From NCBI RefSeq assembly GCF_035222275.1, contig NC_085884.1, forward strand, positions 1,302,001 through 1,366,000: DNA of 64,000 bases. The letters run 5' to 3'. The DNA is from Podospora bellae-mahoneyi (lineage: Eukaryota; Ascomycota; Sordariomycetes; Sordariales; Podosporaceae). The translations under genes and the position numbers were made by a program. Below, in pieces: positions 11,305 through 21,943 of the stretch (position 1 is the stretch's first letter; every line of letters begins with the position of its first letter). Under the pieces are notes generated by a model. It had not been told where the DNA came from. It searched no databases and saw only the letters and a program-made list of their open reading frames with translations.

Positions 11305-12314
11305 TCAATCCCCAACCCCATCCCTCACCAACCTAACCCCACCGCCCATAAAACCTAAGCTAAACCCCTTTCTCGGGCTCCCCTTGCCCACCACCACCTC
11401 CTTCTTCGGGCTGGCATCCATAACCCCAACCCCCTCCCTAATCCTCTTGGGACTTTCTTGTTGTGGTGTCGTCTCCTGTGCCCTCAACCCCCTCCTCCTC
11501 TCCACCTCCACCACCAACCCCTTCAGATACACCTCCGCCTGCACAGTAGCACTGTACGCCTCGGCCGTCCACAACCAAACATTGGTCCTTCTCGGATCCG
11601 CCCCCGCCGCCAGTAACGTCCTCAATACCAACAAATTCCCATTACTACTCGCAAAATGCAACGCGGTATTCCCATCCAAATCAGCGTTTCTCAAGGCACT
11701 CTCCGCTCCACCAGGCGCGTACGTTAGCAGCAACTGAACAACTGTGTCGTGCCCATGTAGTGAAGCTTCCATGATTGCGTCCCGTCCTCGTATATCCTGC
11801 CTGACGATACCCGCTGGGTGGAATTCGCATAGGCAGTGGACTACTTCTGTGTGGCCGGCGGCAGAAGCGAGCATGAGTGGTGTCTGATGGTTGTCATTCA
11901 GTGATGGTGTGATGTTATCGTCGTCATCGGTGGGGTTGTTATCGGCTGTTCTGGTTCGTTCGTGGCCGAGGGATATCAGCAATCGGCATATTTGTAGATG
12001 GCCCAATGAGGCGGCGAGGTGGAGGTTGGAGTTGGACAGGCCGAAGCGTTCGTCTGGGTCGGGGTTGTGGAGGAGATGAGGGTGGGATTTGAGAATGCGG
12101 GCGACGAGGAGGTGGTCATTGGAGCGGATTGCTCGGCGGAGGCGGATGGAGGGGTCGATCCTGGAGTTGAGGAGCTGTTAGTGGTGACTAGAGTTCAAAA
12201 TGGTGGGTGGGGAGGGGCAAGAAAGTGTTAACATGAGAGCCGAGGACAGGAAAGGGCACGTACATGGTCAGCTCGCGCTTTGGGCGTGGGCAGCTGTGGT
12301 GACTTGATGAACAT
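11305..12314 (-). CDS. ankyrin-repeat protein (two exons)
   Basis: Exon 1 is 12314-12264 (MFIKSPQLPTPKARADH) and exon 2 is 12174-11305, joined across an intron at 12263-12175 (GTACGT donor, TAACAG acceptor; two other nearby AGs would break the frame or insert residues). The product is about 306 aa. Ankyrin repeats run through most of it: NSNLHLAASLGHLQICRLL, QTPLMLASAAGHTEVVHCL, RDAIMEASLHGHDTVVQLLL and GNTALHFASSNGNLLVLRTL. The C-terminal 60 residues are basic and disordered. Ankyrin stacks bind other proteins, so this is likely a cytosolic or nuclear adaptor; no catalytic or membrane part is present. The gene is intact and surrounded by broken ones. Similar short ankyrin proteins are widespread in Pezizomycotina; no specific pathway can be assigned. 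Confidence 0.85.
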
Positions 12315-12608
12315 GGAGAGAGTCAGTGCGATGGTTGGTGGGGATGGAGTGACGTCGCAGATCGTGGCCCAAGCCTGGAACACAGCGCTTGGGCTTCCGC
12401 GCCGTCAAGTCCGAAATGCGGGGTGGCGCAGGTACCCCGCATTAGCCTGCGCATGATCCCTGCAAGTTCAGCCCTACCACAACAGGAGACAACAGCAACG
12501 ACATCAAGTGGTAGGTAGGTGGTATCATGTGCGACGAGGGCGGAATAAACTATTTCTATAGGTATACCATGAGCCTATACTTGGGCATCGATATAGTCCA
12601 GACTACTT

Positions 12609-13404
12609 CTACCAGCGAGGGAACCGGGTAGTTAACCCGAGTCGGTGCATTCCGTCCACCACCAACGACAACCACCCAATCATCATGAACCACACAATCG
12701 CATATGCCAGCCTGAACCACTTGCGACTCGTAACAGACAGGCCCTCATCGATCAAGGCTCGACCATCCCTCTCTGCTCTTTCCATGCTCGGCGTCCACCA
12801 GAACGGTCCACGGACTTGAACCATGAAGGCCGCAACGAGGAGCAGCACACACCGAACAGCCAGTATGAATCTCAACTGCTTCCCGGTCATCCTGGCCCGC
12901 CGAGCCCCGGGCTTGCCGTCTCTGCCGACTGCCGCATCGATGTTGACCAGCTCATGAAAGCCCAGGAAGACAATCGTTGCGAAACCCTAACCAACTGTTA
13001 GTGAAGAACCACACCGTGTTTCATTGAAATACGAGCCGCCTCACTAAGAGTAATCCCCAAATCAGCAACCCAACCGGGTCGTCCAGATGGTTTCCAACCT
13101 GTGAACGGTCTCCAAACACTTTCAAGGTAGCAGCCACGAGAGCATACCCAGATGCAAGTGTGACAAACTCTATCCCGTCCACCAGCCTGTCCTATTTCTC
13201 GGTGCCGGGGATGTATGACTGGACGATTGGTTTGACTTTGTCGAACTTGACTTTGGGGCGTTTACGGGGCTGAATCTCCACGATGGAGTTACCGGGGCTG
13301 TGTTGGTAGGGTTGTCCAAAGTCTGCTAGTGGAATTGGGTCTTCCAGAGCCATGGGGGGATTAGCGCTGCTTAGAGTGCTGGCGATGGTGGGTTGGGAGT
13401 CCAT
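12609..13404 (-). pseudogene. four-helix membrane protein with an internal stop (or an unusual intron)
   Basis: The N-terminal 70 residues (MDSQPTIASTLSS...) are polar and end YIPGTEK at a TAG (13194-13192). The same frame then continues as DRLVDGIEFVTLASGYALVA, a plausible membrane helix, and runs to about 13033, where a canonical intron (GTATTT...GTTAG, CTAAC branch) joins RRL to GFATIVFLGFHELVN and on to MTGKQLRFILAVRCVLLLVA. About four transmembrane helices are visible in all, the last being WFRLAYAIVWFMMIGWLSLV. The single stop sits between two clearly coding halves, so this is either a recent nonsense mutation (CAG to TAG would fit a C-to-T change) or a splicing variant I cannot resolve. 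Family and function are unknown. Confidence 0.55.
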
Positions 13405-13747
13405 GATCAGTGAAGAATTATAGCGAGTGACAGGATCAAAGGATCAAGGGAGGCAAGGATGATATCACAGTAACGCGTTGGAGTATTTCACCGCACCTGC
13501 ACATTACTTTCCGTTCGAACATCTGCGAAGCGTGGCTCTGGTGGCTGAACATGAACATGTGGCTGCCGTTCACAACCCACCTCGCGGTCACATGGCTTTG
13601 ACTTCGATCCGCATCCACACTTCAAACTCTTCTTTCGAGGCCATATATTTGAGCACTTCTTTTCCCTTTTCCAATCACACTTGCGAGGTGTCCTCTCTCA
13701 TGTTATCGCAAACTAACAGTTTTCCATTCGCCATATCATTCGAAAAT

Positions 13748-14314
13748 ATGTCATCCTCGCCAGCGCAGTCTTACAAGCCCCCGACTGAGCTTCGATTGAA
13801 AATTCATCGAGCAGTGTGGGATCCCAGAACGGTCGTCCTCTCGTACGGCAAGCAAACAACACCTCCGATCACACTCTCCATCAACTATGAGGCGCGCCAG
13901 GAGACGCTCAAGCACTACCACCGCTATACCTGAAGTTCCTCAAAGCCAACCCCAATCCTGACTGGAGGCTTTCTGCCTTCCCAATATACCGCCGTGGCTT
14001 TTGTCAATCAACAACTGGACATTGTCTCCGTCGCCAATCCCAAGATGTCTTTCCCGGAACCACGCGATTAACGAGACGTGCGACTGGAATTTCCAACACT
14101 CAATCAGCCATGCCTTCACATCACTCTAACCAAGTACGCCGATCTTGAATTGCTGCACAACCTTCAATCACTCATTTCCACCATCGACTTCCGGCCATTC
14201 ATAACAGCGTGCGACCCCAACCCTTTCGCTCTAGGTCTTTCGCCAGGGCTCGCATACATACATGCCTTTCGGCAACGAATACCTGCCTTTGGGGTACTAT
14301 GTACTACCAAGTAA
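13748..14314 (+). pseudogene. 2EXR-domain protein, broken copy
   Basis: The ATG at 13748 gives MSSSPAQSYKPPTELRLKIHRAVWDPRTVVL, the start of the fungal 2EXR domain (P.ELR..I...W.PR.V). It is followed by PITLSINYEARQETLKHYHR, the second hallmark (a beta strand followed by N-EAR-ETL-HY). The frame stops at 13933, but related sequence continues in other frames to about 14314 (FLKANPNPDWRLSAFP, then LNQPCLHITLTKYADLELL), so the gene has at least two breaks. 2EXR proteins are a large, lineage-expanded family of unknown function in filamentous ascomycetes. This copy is about 11 kb away from the main group of 2EXR relics at 24.9-31.9 kb. Confidence 0.75.
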
Positions 14315-16035
14315 CTTGCCATTTTGCGGACGAACTAAGTTGGGGTTTGGGATCGGAGCTGGGTACTTAGCATATAGGGGGCCTTGATTACCTCCTGCTT
14401 TATTGCGATGATGTAAAGGATTGAAAGGCCTGAATGGGCTGGGGAAATTACTCCTTAAGGATTAGTACGGTATAACCTGTACCTAACCCTAAATAGCTTT
14501 CTACGAGTTTGCTGTTGCTATGTAGCGCTGGCTTTCGGTCAGGAAATGTGATACACATATACACACAGAGCGAACCCAACCCTACCCGATACCTTACCGC
14601 ATTTGCCGGTTTCCTGCCTCGGTCCCCCGCTTACCCATGTAGCTAGGTGCGAGAATGCAGTTTGCCATTCATCCTCAGAAGAAGAGTGCAACATTCTGGA
14701 TGAAGCACTAGGCAGTACGGCGAGGTTGAGGAAAGGACCGCGGAGCACCTTATAGCAGGAAAGGAAGAGATGGGTGGGCAAGTGGATAGATTTAGGCTTT
14801 ACTACCATGCTTCGTCCACCTCCTTCGCTGATGAGTGGGCTCGGGTCTTATCATCTTCGCACATTGATGAGCCCATTGGGGAGGTTGTGCTTGCGCTGTG
14901 TCGGTCAAACTTCATGTACGAGGGTCGCTGTCATCGGGCCTCTGATTGGGTTTCCCGATGTGAGTGTCAAATTCGAATTATGAGTTCTATAATGCCACGG
15001 CTCGTGAGAATGAGCGCGTGTGAGATGAGAAATCGCGCCCATACTATGTCGAAGCAGTGTTTGACAACTGGCTTCAGGTGAAGAAAAATATCATGTTTCT
15101 GGTAGCTGAAATATCAGCGGGAAATGCAGAAGTCGGGGTTATCGGTGGGTTGGCTGTGACGGGAATTTGTTTTGCTGGATACGAGGCGAGCCAGGAGACC
15201 AGTTTGAGGACTCTTCGGGATGGATGCAGGTTGTTGAAGAACAAGAGCCGAGCTTCTTGAAGAAACATGTAATGAAAAAGATACGCTACATACTTCAGCT
15301 GATCATACACCCTGGGTTCATCAGGATGCAGCGACTCCCATTCAGAACATCAATAACAACATAAGATAAGGATGGCTTCGATGTATGAGCGACGGCTGAA
15401 CTATCTAACATACTATCTAGGCTAGCTTTGGGTGCTGGCGTTGGGCTTGGGCGTTTGGGGGTTATAGGGTTTGCTCTTAGTTGGGGAGGTTTTTTTTGGG
15501 ATGAATATTCTTATTATCCTTATTTTGGATCTGAGAATGCTATTCTTATTGTTATTATCTTGTGAGGCTTGAATAGGGAGCTCTATTCTTATCACGAACA
15601 TCAATATCTTAGGTACGGGGCGATATTCTTATTATCATTATAATAGAGTTATCTCTCCCCCGTACTGGGATTCAGTTTCACTTTGTTTCATGGTGAAATG
15701 TGCATCTTTGGTGTTCTGATTGGATACCGGTCTATTGTGCAACGGCCACCCTCAGGCACTAACTATCTTGAATGAAACCATGAATGTTATCATCCACCAA
15801 TTGACGCATCTCCCTGTCATGCACTTCGCCCATGAACGAGCTGGGTATATGATCTGTTTCTTCAAGATTGACAACCTCGAGCCACGGTTTGCTAATAGTC
15901 TTTCTATAGAACAAAACGGAGGTTCCGAGAAGTTTTGGGTCTGGATGAATCCAACCAACGATTCTGGCTCAGCATCGCACCTATTAGCAGCTGATACCGT
16001 TGCGCAGGTGCTTGGATGAAACACAGGATAAGCGC
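14315..16035. other. gene-poor stretch with an AT-rich repeat patch
   Basis: No gene can be supported. A plus-strand ORF at 15720-16019 (about 99 codons) is open but has no family signal. At 15500-15650 a TATTCTTATTATC-like word recurs four times in AT-rich sequence (around 15509, 15540, 15584 and 15626), suggesting an old, mutated repeat. Confidence 0.5.
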
Positions 16036-16863
16036 TCACCGGATCACCGAATCGAGGTCAATAAGTCTGGCGACATCAGTTCGGGACAAACTGCAGAGCC
16101 AGGCGCCGTCTCGACTTGTCATCGTGAACGAGAACCCCCATTTTGGCCACCCTGGTCTCCTCCCGTGTTCTCGGATTAGTTGGATAGTACGCTCATAAAT
16201 GGGCCCTCCAACTGACAGACCGGTCCCTGTAGGTATGCTGTCATACGCCTTGACTTTCCCAGAAGGCCTATCTACGAGGAACGGGACAGGGTAAGCGTAA
16301 TTGATAAGTTGGACATTGTCAAGACAGCAGCGGTCCTCGATATTGGCTCGCCAGGGGATTGGTTTCTGGAGTTGGGAGAGCTCGTTTGCCGAGACATATA
16401 GGCGGGCTTGCTGCCAACGGGCAGTCTCAGATGCGAACGGCTGCGGTGGGGGGCAGCAGAGGACATCGATCGAGTAGCGGTGGATACGTGTAGCAGGTGG
16501 AAAGGGTCGTGGAAGTTTGGTAGACATGCACGATATGTCGTTATGTCGACGCGATGTAGGGGGGCCGTGATACGCTGCGGTGAGCTTTTCTTGAAGTCGT
16601 TTGCCCCACCACTTGGTATTTCCTGTTGCATGAGAATTACTTGGGCTGATTCGGGATAGGGCCCGCCTCCAGATACCAATGCCGCCCTTCTGGGATGTCG
16701 TGTCTTCCGATTTTGTCTCTGTGGGGTGCGACGATTGCAATGATGAAGATTTTGGCTTCTCAGAATCATCCACGACGGGTCCGTTATCATGTACATAGGG
16801 CGGAGGAGGATTCGTGCTATCGAGGTGGTCCTCGAAGAGGTCATTTATGCTTTTTTCCAGCAT
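16036..16863 (-). CDS. hypothetical protein, 275 aa, single exon
   Basis: An uninterrupted ORF starts at an ATG (MLEKSINDLFEDHLDSTNPP) and ends at 16036. The first 90 residues are polar and Ser/Pro/Thr-rich, with a PPPPYVH motif at about residues 19-25 that resembles a PPxY-type WW-domain ligand. The rest is compact and mixed, with RYSIDVLCCPPPQPF, RANIEDRCCLDNVQLINY and a C-terminal block GGPIYERTIQLIREHGRRP. There is no signal peptide or transmembrane helix. I do not recognise the family. The length of the open frame in an otherwise decayed region, together with the biased composition, supports a real gene; the minus-strand shadow ORF over the same span does not have protein-like composition. 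Confidence 0.55.
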   Translation of the reverse strand: MLEKSINDLFEDHLDSTNPPPPYVHDNGPVVDDSEKPKSSSLQSSHPTETKSEDTTSQKGGIGIWRRALSRISPSNSHATGNTKWWGKRLQEKLTAAYHGPPTSRRHNDISCMSTKLPRPFPPATRIHRYSIDVLCCPPPQPFASETARWQQARLYVSANELSQLQKPIPWRANIEDRCCLDNVQLINYAYPVPFLVDRPSGKVKAYDSIPTGTGLSVGGPIYERTIQLIREHGRRPGWPKWGFSFTMTSRDGAWLCSLSRTDVARLIDLDSVIR

Positions 16864-18178
16864 GTTAACTCAGGGACGGCTGAATTATTGGAGTGTCAAA
16901 GGATGAGAGAGGACAGAGAAGGTGGGAAGAAAAGAAGAATGACAGTTAAATGGATAATTATAATCAGCGTTTATTCAGATGAACAGCAAACTTTACTTCG
17001 GCACTGCCATTTTTTCCCGTGGCGCAAATGCAGTTCTGGGACACACTCAAACCCCACCACAGATACGCCGATATTTGCTCAACCTTAACCCACTTGATCA
17101 AGCCCATTTTAACTGGGGTAACTTTCTCTTTTTAACGCAGATAATGCATTTTTATAGGTACTTGCTCTATGTGCATTATTAAATTCCATTTGTGCGTCTA
17201 TTAGAACCATTCGGCATTGTGTAAGGCAGGTGTGGCTTGCTGTCTGCATCCAATATCACTCTCTCATGGTATTTAAAGATTAAATTCCAATTTTGAGTAC
17301 CTAGTAACATTGATGATTAGATGCGACACTTACGATGACGCTTTTTAAACTCTCCTATTTAAAACCACCTCGTTGAATGCTCGTTAAACCCTACCCCTAT
17401 TGTGATTTCATGGAGTTATTAATCACAGCCCTGTTGATCTGCTTAACCGAACCTTCGTGAGCGTCAGTCCACTTGCACGAGCAGGCAGCTACGGACCTAC
17501 AACCGCTTGCTCAACCTGCACTCAGCTCCAGGACTTCCCTCGAGTGGGTATCCGGTGTCCGGGCGGGAAGCTGCACTTCTAGCTGCAAGCCTGCATGCAA
17601 TGACCATGTCATGAACGGCAGGGTCACTGCTTCCATTGAGAGCTGAGTGACGGGACCGCGATGGGCCGATATGATCAACCAGCCGCTCATAAATGGAAGT
17701 AATTGCAACGCCCTTGACGGGGGTTAAGAAAAGACACCAGTTGTCATGATACTGCCACAAAAGAATCAGGGGGATTACCCCTTCCGCTTCAGCTGGCATA
17801 TGCGCATATTGCACTTGTCTGCTTGGAATATCTCAGTTCAAGGTGAGTGACCGGTTGGAATTTCCCAACTCATGTCACATCACGGCATCCTGCTGTCCGG
17901 CATGGCAGCGGCGGCAAGAGGGAAGTTGATGCATGGTTGGATATTGTAAATATTTCAAGTTTCAAGGCTCAATCTTCACCTTTTCTTACTCCAGCCTCAC
18001 ATTAAATCTTGAATTCTGGTCTCTGGAAACTCCACCAACTCTCCCATCAATCGCTCAGCCTCTCGAACAATTTCTGTTGTTGAAAAAAAAAAAGAATATC
18101 GATTTTTTTTCGAAATAAAAATGGCATCCCAGAACTCCCCCGCGCCCGCCAACCAAAGCGGGAGCCTACGCATCTGAG
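16864..18178. other. AT-rich gene-free stretch
   Basis: Many short A/T runs and no supported gene. A 105-codon minus-strand ORF (17497-17814) was considered and not called. An A-run and a T-run flank a TCGATTTTTTTTCGA-like palindrome near 18090-18115. A 19-codon ORF at 18121 looks accidental. Confidence 0.45.
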
Positions 18179-18614
18179 GATTGGCATCAGGGCCCAAGAT
18201 TGACACCCCAGAAATGTACGACTCTTTCAACACATGTGGCAACCGGCCCACAGTAAGGCCAGTAAAATACTGGCTTGTGATTGGCCGGTAGGCCTGTGAG
18301 AAAGATTAAAAGGGGGGCCCTCCCACTGGCTCTTTACATGTGAGAGCTAGTGGGAGGTGTAAGTGAAAGACAGTTGTTTTGGTGAACTTGGGAATCGAAC
18401 TCGGGCGTTTGCACTTGGTATTCCACTTTCCAGTGTAGGAACATTGGCGATCTTTTAAATAGGCTATTTACTATGGAAGTTGCGATAATATTAGTTTTTT
18501 CCATTTTGCGGTTGATATGTGGCCTGTGGGAGTTTTGGCCCAACTAAGCTTTGGAGGCCGATCAAGATTGACATCAGGGCCCAAGATCGGCACGCCAGAA
18601 ATGTACGACTGTTT
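18179..18614. repeat. 436-bp unit bounded by 49-bp direct repeats, with a hairpin and a B-box-like word
   Basis: The segment 18179-18227 recurs at 18566-18614 in the same orientation with 44 of 49 positions identical. Between the copies, 18319-18357 forms a 15-bp stem (one G/T mismatch) with a 9-nt loop. On the minus strand, 18402-18390 reads GAGTTCGATTCCC, close to the RNA polymerase III B-box consensus GGTTCGANTCC. No complete tRNA fold or A box is convincing. The unit could be a small tRNA-related nonautonomous element or a local duplication around a former tRNA. Most differences between the two repeat copies are transitions. Confidence 0.5.
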
Positions 18615-19441
18615 GGATTCACAGGCTCCCGCTACGGAATATAACAACAACAACAACAAGGCCACCATCGCCGACCTTGCTGCCGCGCCTGAGAGCGCCC
18701 ACCTCGTCCTCGCGCGCTGCGCGTGCGGTGATCTCCATCGGTGTCCCAAACCCCCAATCGACCTTGTACCGTGATTTATCCAAATTTGGCTTACTACTTA
18801 TAATAGCACTGTGCTGACTGAAGCTTAGGCAAGAGCAAAGAATGATATTGGGGGGGAAGGATACGGTGGGGGCAGACCGCCGGCGGCGCTGGACGAGGTG
18901 GGCGCTTTTTCGGCAAGACGTTTTGGGCTGGCTGGCGTTTTTTTGGCTCGCTCTGGCGATTTGGGGCTGGGGTTGGGAGTCCGGGTGGTGATCGCGGAGG
19001 CGGTGGTAGCGGTGCTGTTTTTTTTGGCGGACGTTTAGGGCTACAATCTTATATTTCTCCAATGCCCGGTGTGGGTGATATAGCTTCTGCTGTGCCGCAG
19101 GCCAGGCTGCCTGACGCAATGCAAAGGAATGATCAGATCACCGCTCTCTCACCCAGCTTGGCAAGATGCGGATGTAACGACCACGAAGATGATGAGAGCG
19201 ATCGGTCAAAACTTGCAGTCGATAGACAACAGCGACATGGTACCTAGATAGATTGTTTTTGCAGAGCTGGAAATAGATTATCGTGATAATGCGTAAACTG
19301 GGATCGCCGCCGGGTTTTATTTCTAAGTTTCAATGTTTATTTTCTATTGGCGCTTAGCGGCCAAGCCTAAAGTGTTGGAAGATCGAGGGGGTAGATGTAG
19401 AGATACCATAAGGAAATTCACCTCAGAATTTGGCAGAGAAT
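18615..19441. other. no supported gene
   Basis: The long minus-strand ORF over 18619-19119 is low-complexity (Gln/His/Arg/Ser-rich) and lacks protein-like features, so it is not called. A CAA trinucleotide run lies near 18644-18658. Confidence 0.45.
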
Positions 19442-19960
19442 TCATCCAGAATCGGCATCACATTTCCCTTGAATTGATTGAGTGGTTGTTCTCTCCAACG
19501 ACACCGACGCCCCCCTGGCAATCTTGACACCAGTAACGATATACACCGGCACGCGGTATTTTCTCTCCGTCAAATACCCCTTTACATCATCCTGCTCCGA
19601 CACCCGCTGTATATACTCCTCCGTCGCGACAAACTCTCCTGTTTCGAGCTCGGGGACTTGTATTACGTCGTTGGAGCCGCGCTCGAGGAATAAACCGAGG
19701 TGGGCGCCCATCAGAAGGTTGAGGCCGGCGAGGAGGGTGGTCCAGAGGCCGAAGCGGCCGGTGAGGAGGTCTTTCCGCGTGGAGGAGAAGGAAGTTATTG
19801 TTGTTGGGGGTAGCAGGTCTTCGGGGTTGATGGGGAGTCGCGATTTTCGGTTTAGGGGTATCAAGTCCGGGCTGAGGGGGTCAGGGAGGATGTCGCCGAG
19901 GCGGAGGGAGGAGGGGGAGGTGGTGAAGTTGGGGGCTAAGATGTAGGTTTTCTTTGCCAT
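19442..19960 (-). CDS. N-terminal part of a large fungal family of unknown function (APNFTT...LGDIL...DPLSP type)
   Basis: A 172-aa ORF begins MAKKTYILAPNFTTSPSSLR and continues LGDILPDPLSPDLIPLNRK. This opening, together with GRFGLWTTLLAG, an acidic ETGEFVATEEYIQ block and YRVPVYIVTGVKIARGASV, matches a family I recall as abundant in Pezizomycotina, usually 250-300 aa and often found near HET or NLR genes. Relatives continue past the ARGASV block with a second half; here the frame ends 22 residues later, so the copy looks shortened. There is no signal peptide. The fold and role of the family are not something I can state; a link to fungal cell-death effector families is possible but unproven. 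It lies about 2 kb left of, and divergent from, the intact HET gene at 21944. Confidence 0.55.
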   Translation of the reverse strand: MAKKTYILAPNFTTSPSSLRLGDILPDPLSPDLIPLNRKSRLPINPEDLLPPTTITSFSSTRKDLLTGRFGLWTTLLAGLNLLMGAHLGLFLERGSNDVIQVPELETGEFVATEEYIQRVSEQDDVKGYLTERKYRVPVYIVTGVKIARGASVSLERTTTQSIQGKCDADSG

Positions 19961-20214
19961 TGGTGCGGTGGGAACGGTGACGGTAAGCGAAAGTTGGTTG
20001 GAATGGAGGTGGTAAGGGGGGGGGGGAAGGGGCGGTAGAGCGTTTGTTGTGAGGAGTCTTGACGGTGAAATCGTTTGGTGCGGGGTGTTTTCTTGTCAGC
20101 TTTGGGGCTTACACCAATGGGGCAGTATGCCGAGCCCGGCTGAGCTTCAGGTCCAGCTTCGCGACAAGTCATGGTCGGGGATGGATGAATGGCCAGTAAT
20201 TGACGGCTAGCCAT

Positions 20215-20798
20215 TCTTGACCAGAACGATGTAGGTACTCATCATCCCCTCAGCTGAGTACCGAGGCAAACCAGACCAGGCGATCATGTTTGCGTGCTTA
20301 TTTCATAATACACGGGAGAGCTAGTCTTGGCTCCTAAAGGCTAAGGTAGCGGACGGCTGTTACACCGAGCTTGCTGTAATACTGCTTATTCTCGATATTA
20401 GCCTCGGACTTATGGTTTCAAGTTGTTACCTCCTGTGTTACTGTCGTTAGATACTCGCCATGCTTGGATAATTGCGCTTATGAGCAAGATGAGCGACCAT
20501 CTCTCCGAGATCATCATGGGGATCGCTGTTTTGACAAAGAGATACCATCTACGGCGACACCGTGTGGCCTGCAGTCTTACACCAAGAGGTAGAGAAGTTT
20601 TCGAAGCCATCAAAAATAGTAAAAGATCAGAATATAGAGAGAATGGAGATCACGATGCTGTCAAAGCAAAGTATAAAGGCTCATGGTTCTCCATCCCATC
20701 CTTTCGTCTCTCATCATCACCACCAGCTCATTCACCAACCCAGCTTTGACAACCACTTCTCAAGACACCCCAAGACAACCGCATCAACCAATCTCAAA
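20215..20798. other. promoter-side intergenic of the secreted-peptide gene
   Basis: No gene is supported. The last 100 nt before the ATG at 20799 are CA/TC-rich (typical 5' leader composition), with no clear TATA box within 60 nt. Confidence 0.4.
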
Positions 20799-21483
20799 AT
20801 GAAGTTCTTCACCACCCTCCTCTCCATGGTAACCCTCACCTCCGCCGCCGCAGTAAACCACGACTTCTACGCCCCTGTCGACGCCCTCGCCAAACGTGAA
20901 GCCGCCGCAGCCCTCAGCTTCGACCCTGCCCACGACCCCCTCTCCGCCCGCGGTGACGAAGACGTCAATATCATCACCGCTTCTCTCGAGGACGGAGCCG
21001 AAAAGGTAGAAATCATTGTCGACGGTGTTTCCCAGGGGTATCTGATCGTCAGTCCTGATGGCGATGGTAACCTCACCCCCTTTTTACCCTTTTAAACTTC
21101 CAAATGAAAGTAACCCATCCCTCCCACAGTCCAAGGCTTCGACGGCAACGGCACCTTGGTCGACCTCGACGCCGTCCTCGCCGCTCGTGACGTTGAGCAC
21201 GTTGACAAGCGCGCTCTTGGCTGGCTCCAGGTTCTGGCTAGACTTGCTCCCATCATCACAAAGTTTGGCCAACGGGTTGTCAACTGGTTGAGGTGTGTTG
21301 GTGCTTGGAGTTTGATTTTGGATTGTGCTCCCAAGGTACGAACCCCCGGTGGTGTACGTTGAGATGTGATGGCTGACAGTTTGGATTTTTACCTAGCTCA
21401 TCAACTGCGCTACTTATGGCAAGGCACCTTGGGAGTGCATTGCTGGGATTAACTGCATTGGAAAGGCTGCTAGAAACTGCTAA
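20799..21483 (+). CDS. secreted, Kex2-processed six-cysteine peptide precursor (three exons)
   Basis: Exons 20799-21066, 21130-21335 and 21397-21483 join in frame across two canonical introns (63 nt, GTAACC...CCACAG; 61 nt, GTACGA...CCTAG with a GCTGAC branch). The product is 186 aa. MKFFTTLLSMVTLTSAAA is a clear signal peptide. Two dibasic KR sites (ALAKR at about 33, HVDKR at about 117) fit Kex2 cleavage, giving an acidic propeptide and a C-terminal peptide of about 69 residues. That peptide starts ALGWLQVLARLAPIITKFGQ, an amphipathic, cationic helix, and then carries six cysteines ending GKAARNC, enough for three disulfides. The acidic pro-part plus basic Cys-rich mature part is the layout of secreted host-defence-like or signalling peptides. 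No family recognised. The gene appears intact. Confidence 0.8.
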
Positions 21484-21943
21484 ACAGACTGTCGAGGTTG
21501 CTCTGGAGGGAGACTGAGACTTGCGGGCGAGGTGTCATGAGATTTTTGCTTGGATGGTTGGACTGCGTGGTTTTGTTAGTTGTCTTTGGCTTCGCTGTGT
21601 GTTTAAGATATGATATTCTTTAGGCAGGTGGTGCGGTGGCCTGGTCTAAGACAAGTCAGCTGAGTGAGTTGAAAACAGTTTATCGTTGTGATGTCATACT
21701 GGTCCTTCGTCTTGTGAGCTGGGCTGCCCAATCAGAGCTTTTCCCCTCTTGTGACTGAGACCTTCTCATTGGGGAAGAGCACAGCCACATCTCGATCGTG
21801 AGCCTTAGCCCCGTATTCAGGGGCCAGTAAGCAGGGGTAATGTTTCCCCGCTGGAACACAGATATTCTTTGAAGAAGACTTATCACTTTGAAAGCTTTCC
21901 ACATCCTCAAAGCAAACAAAGCAAGATCACTTCAGAAGACATC
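21484..21943. other. intergenic region upstream of the HET gene
   Basis: No gene seen. The reading frame of the HET gene is open back to 21869 but has no ATG before 21944, so this is treated as leader sequence. Confidence 0.4.

Noticed and set aside
18334-18480. Complete tRNA around the B-box word
   Set aside because: No pairing acceptor stem or A box could be found; kept only as part of the repeat unit.
18619-19119. 166-codon minus-strand ORF
   Set aside because: Low-complexity Gln/His/Arg/Ser composition, no domain and no splice continuity.
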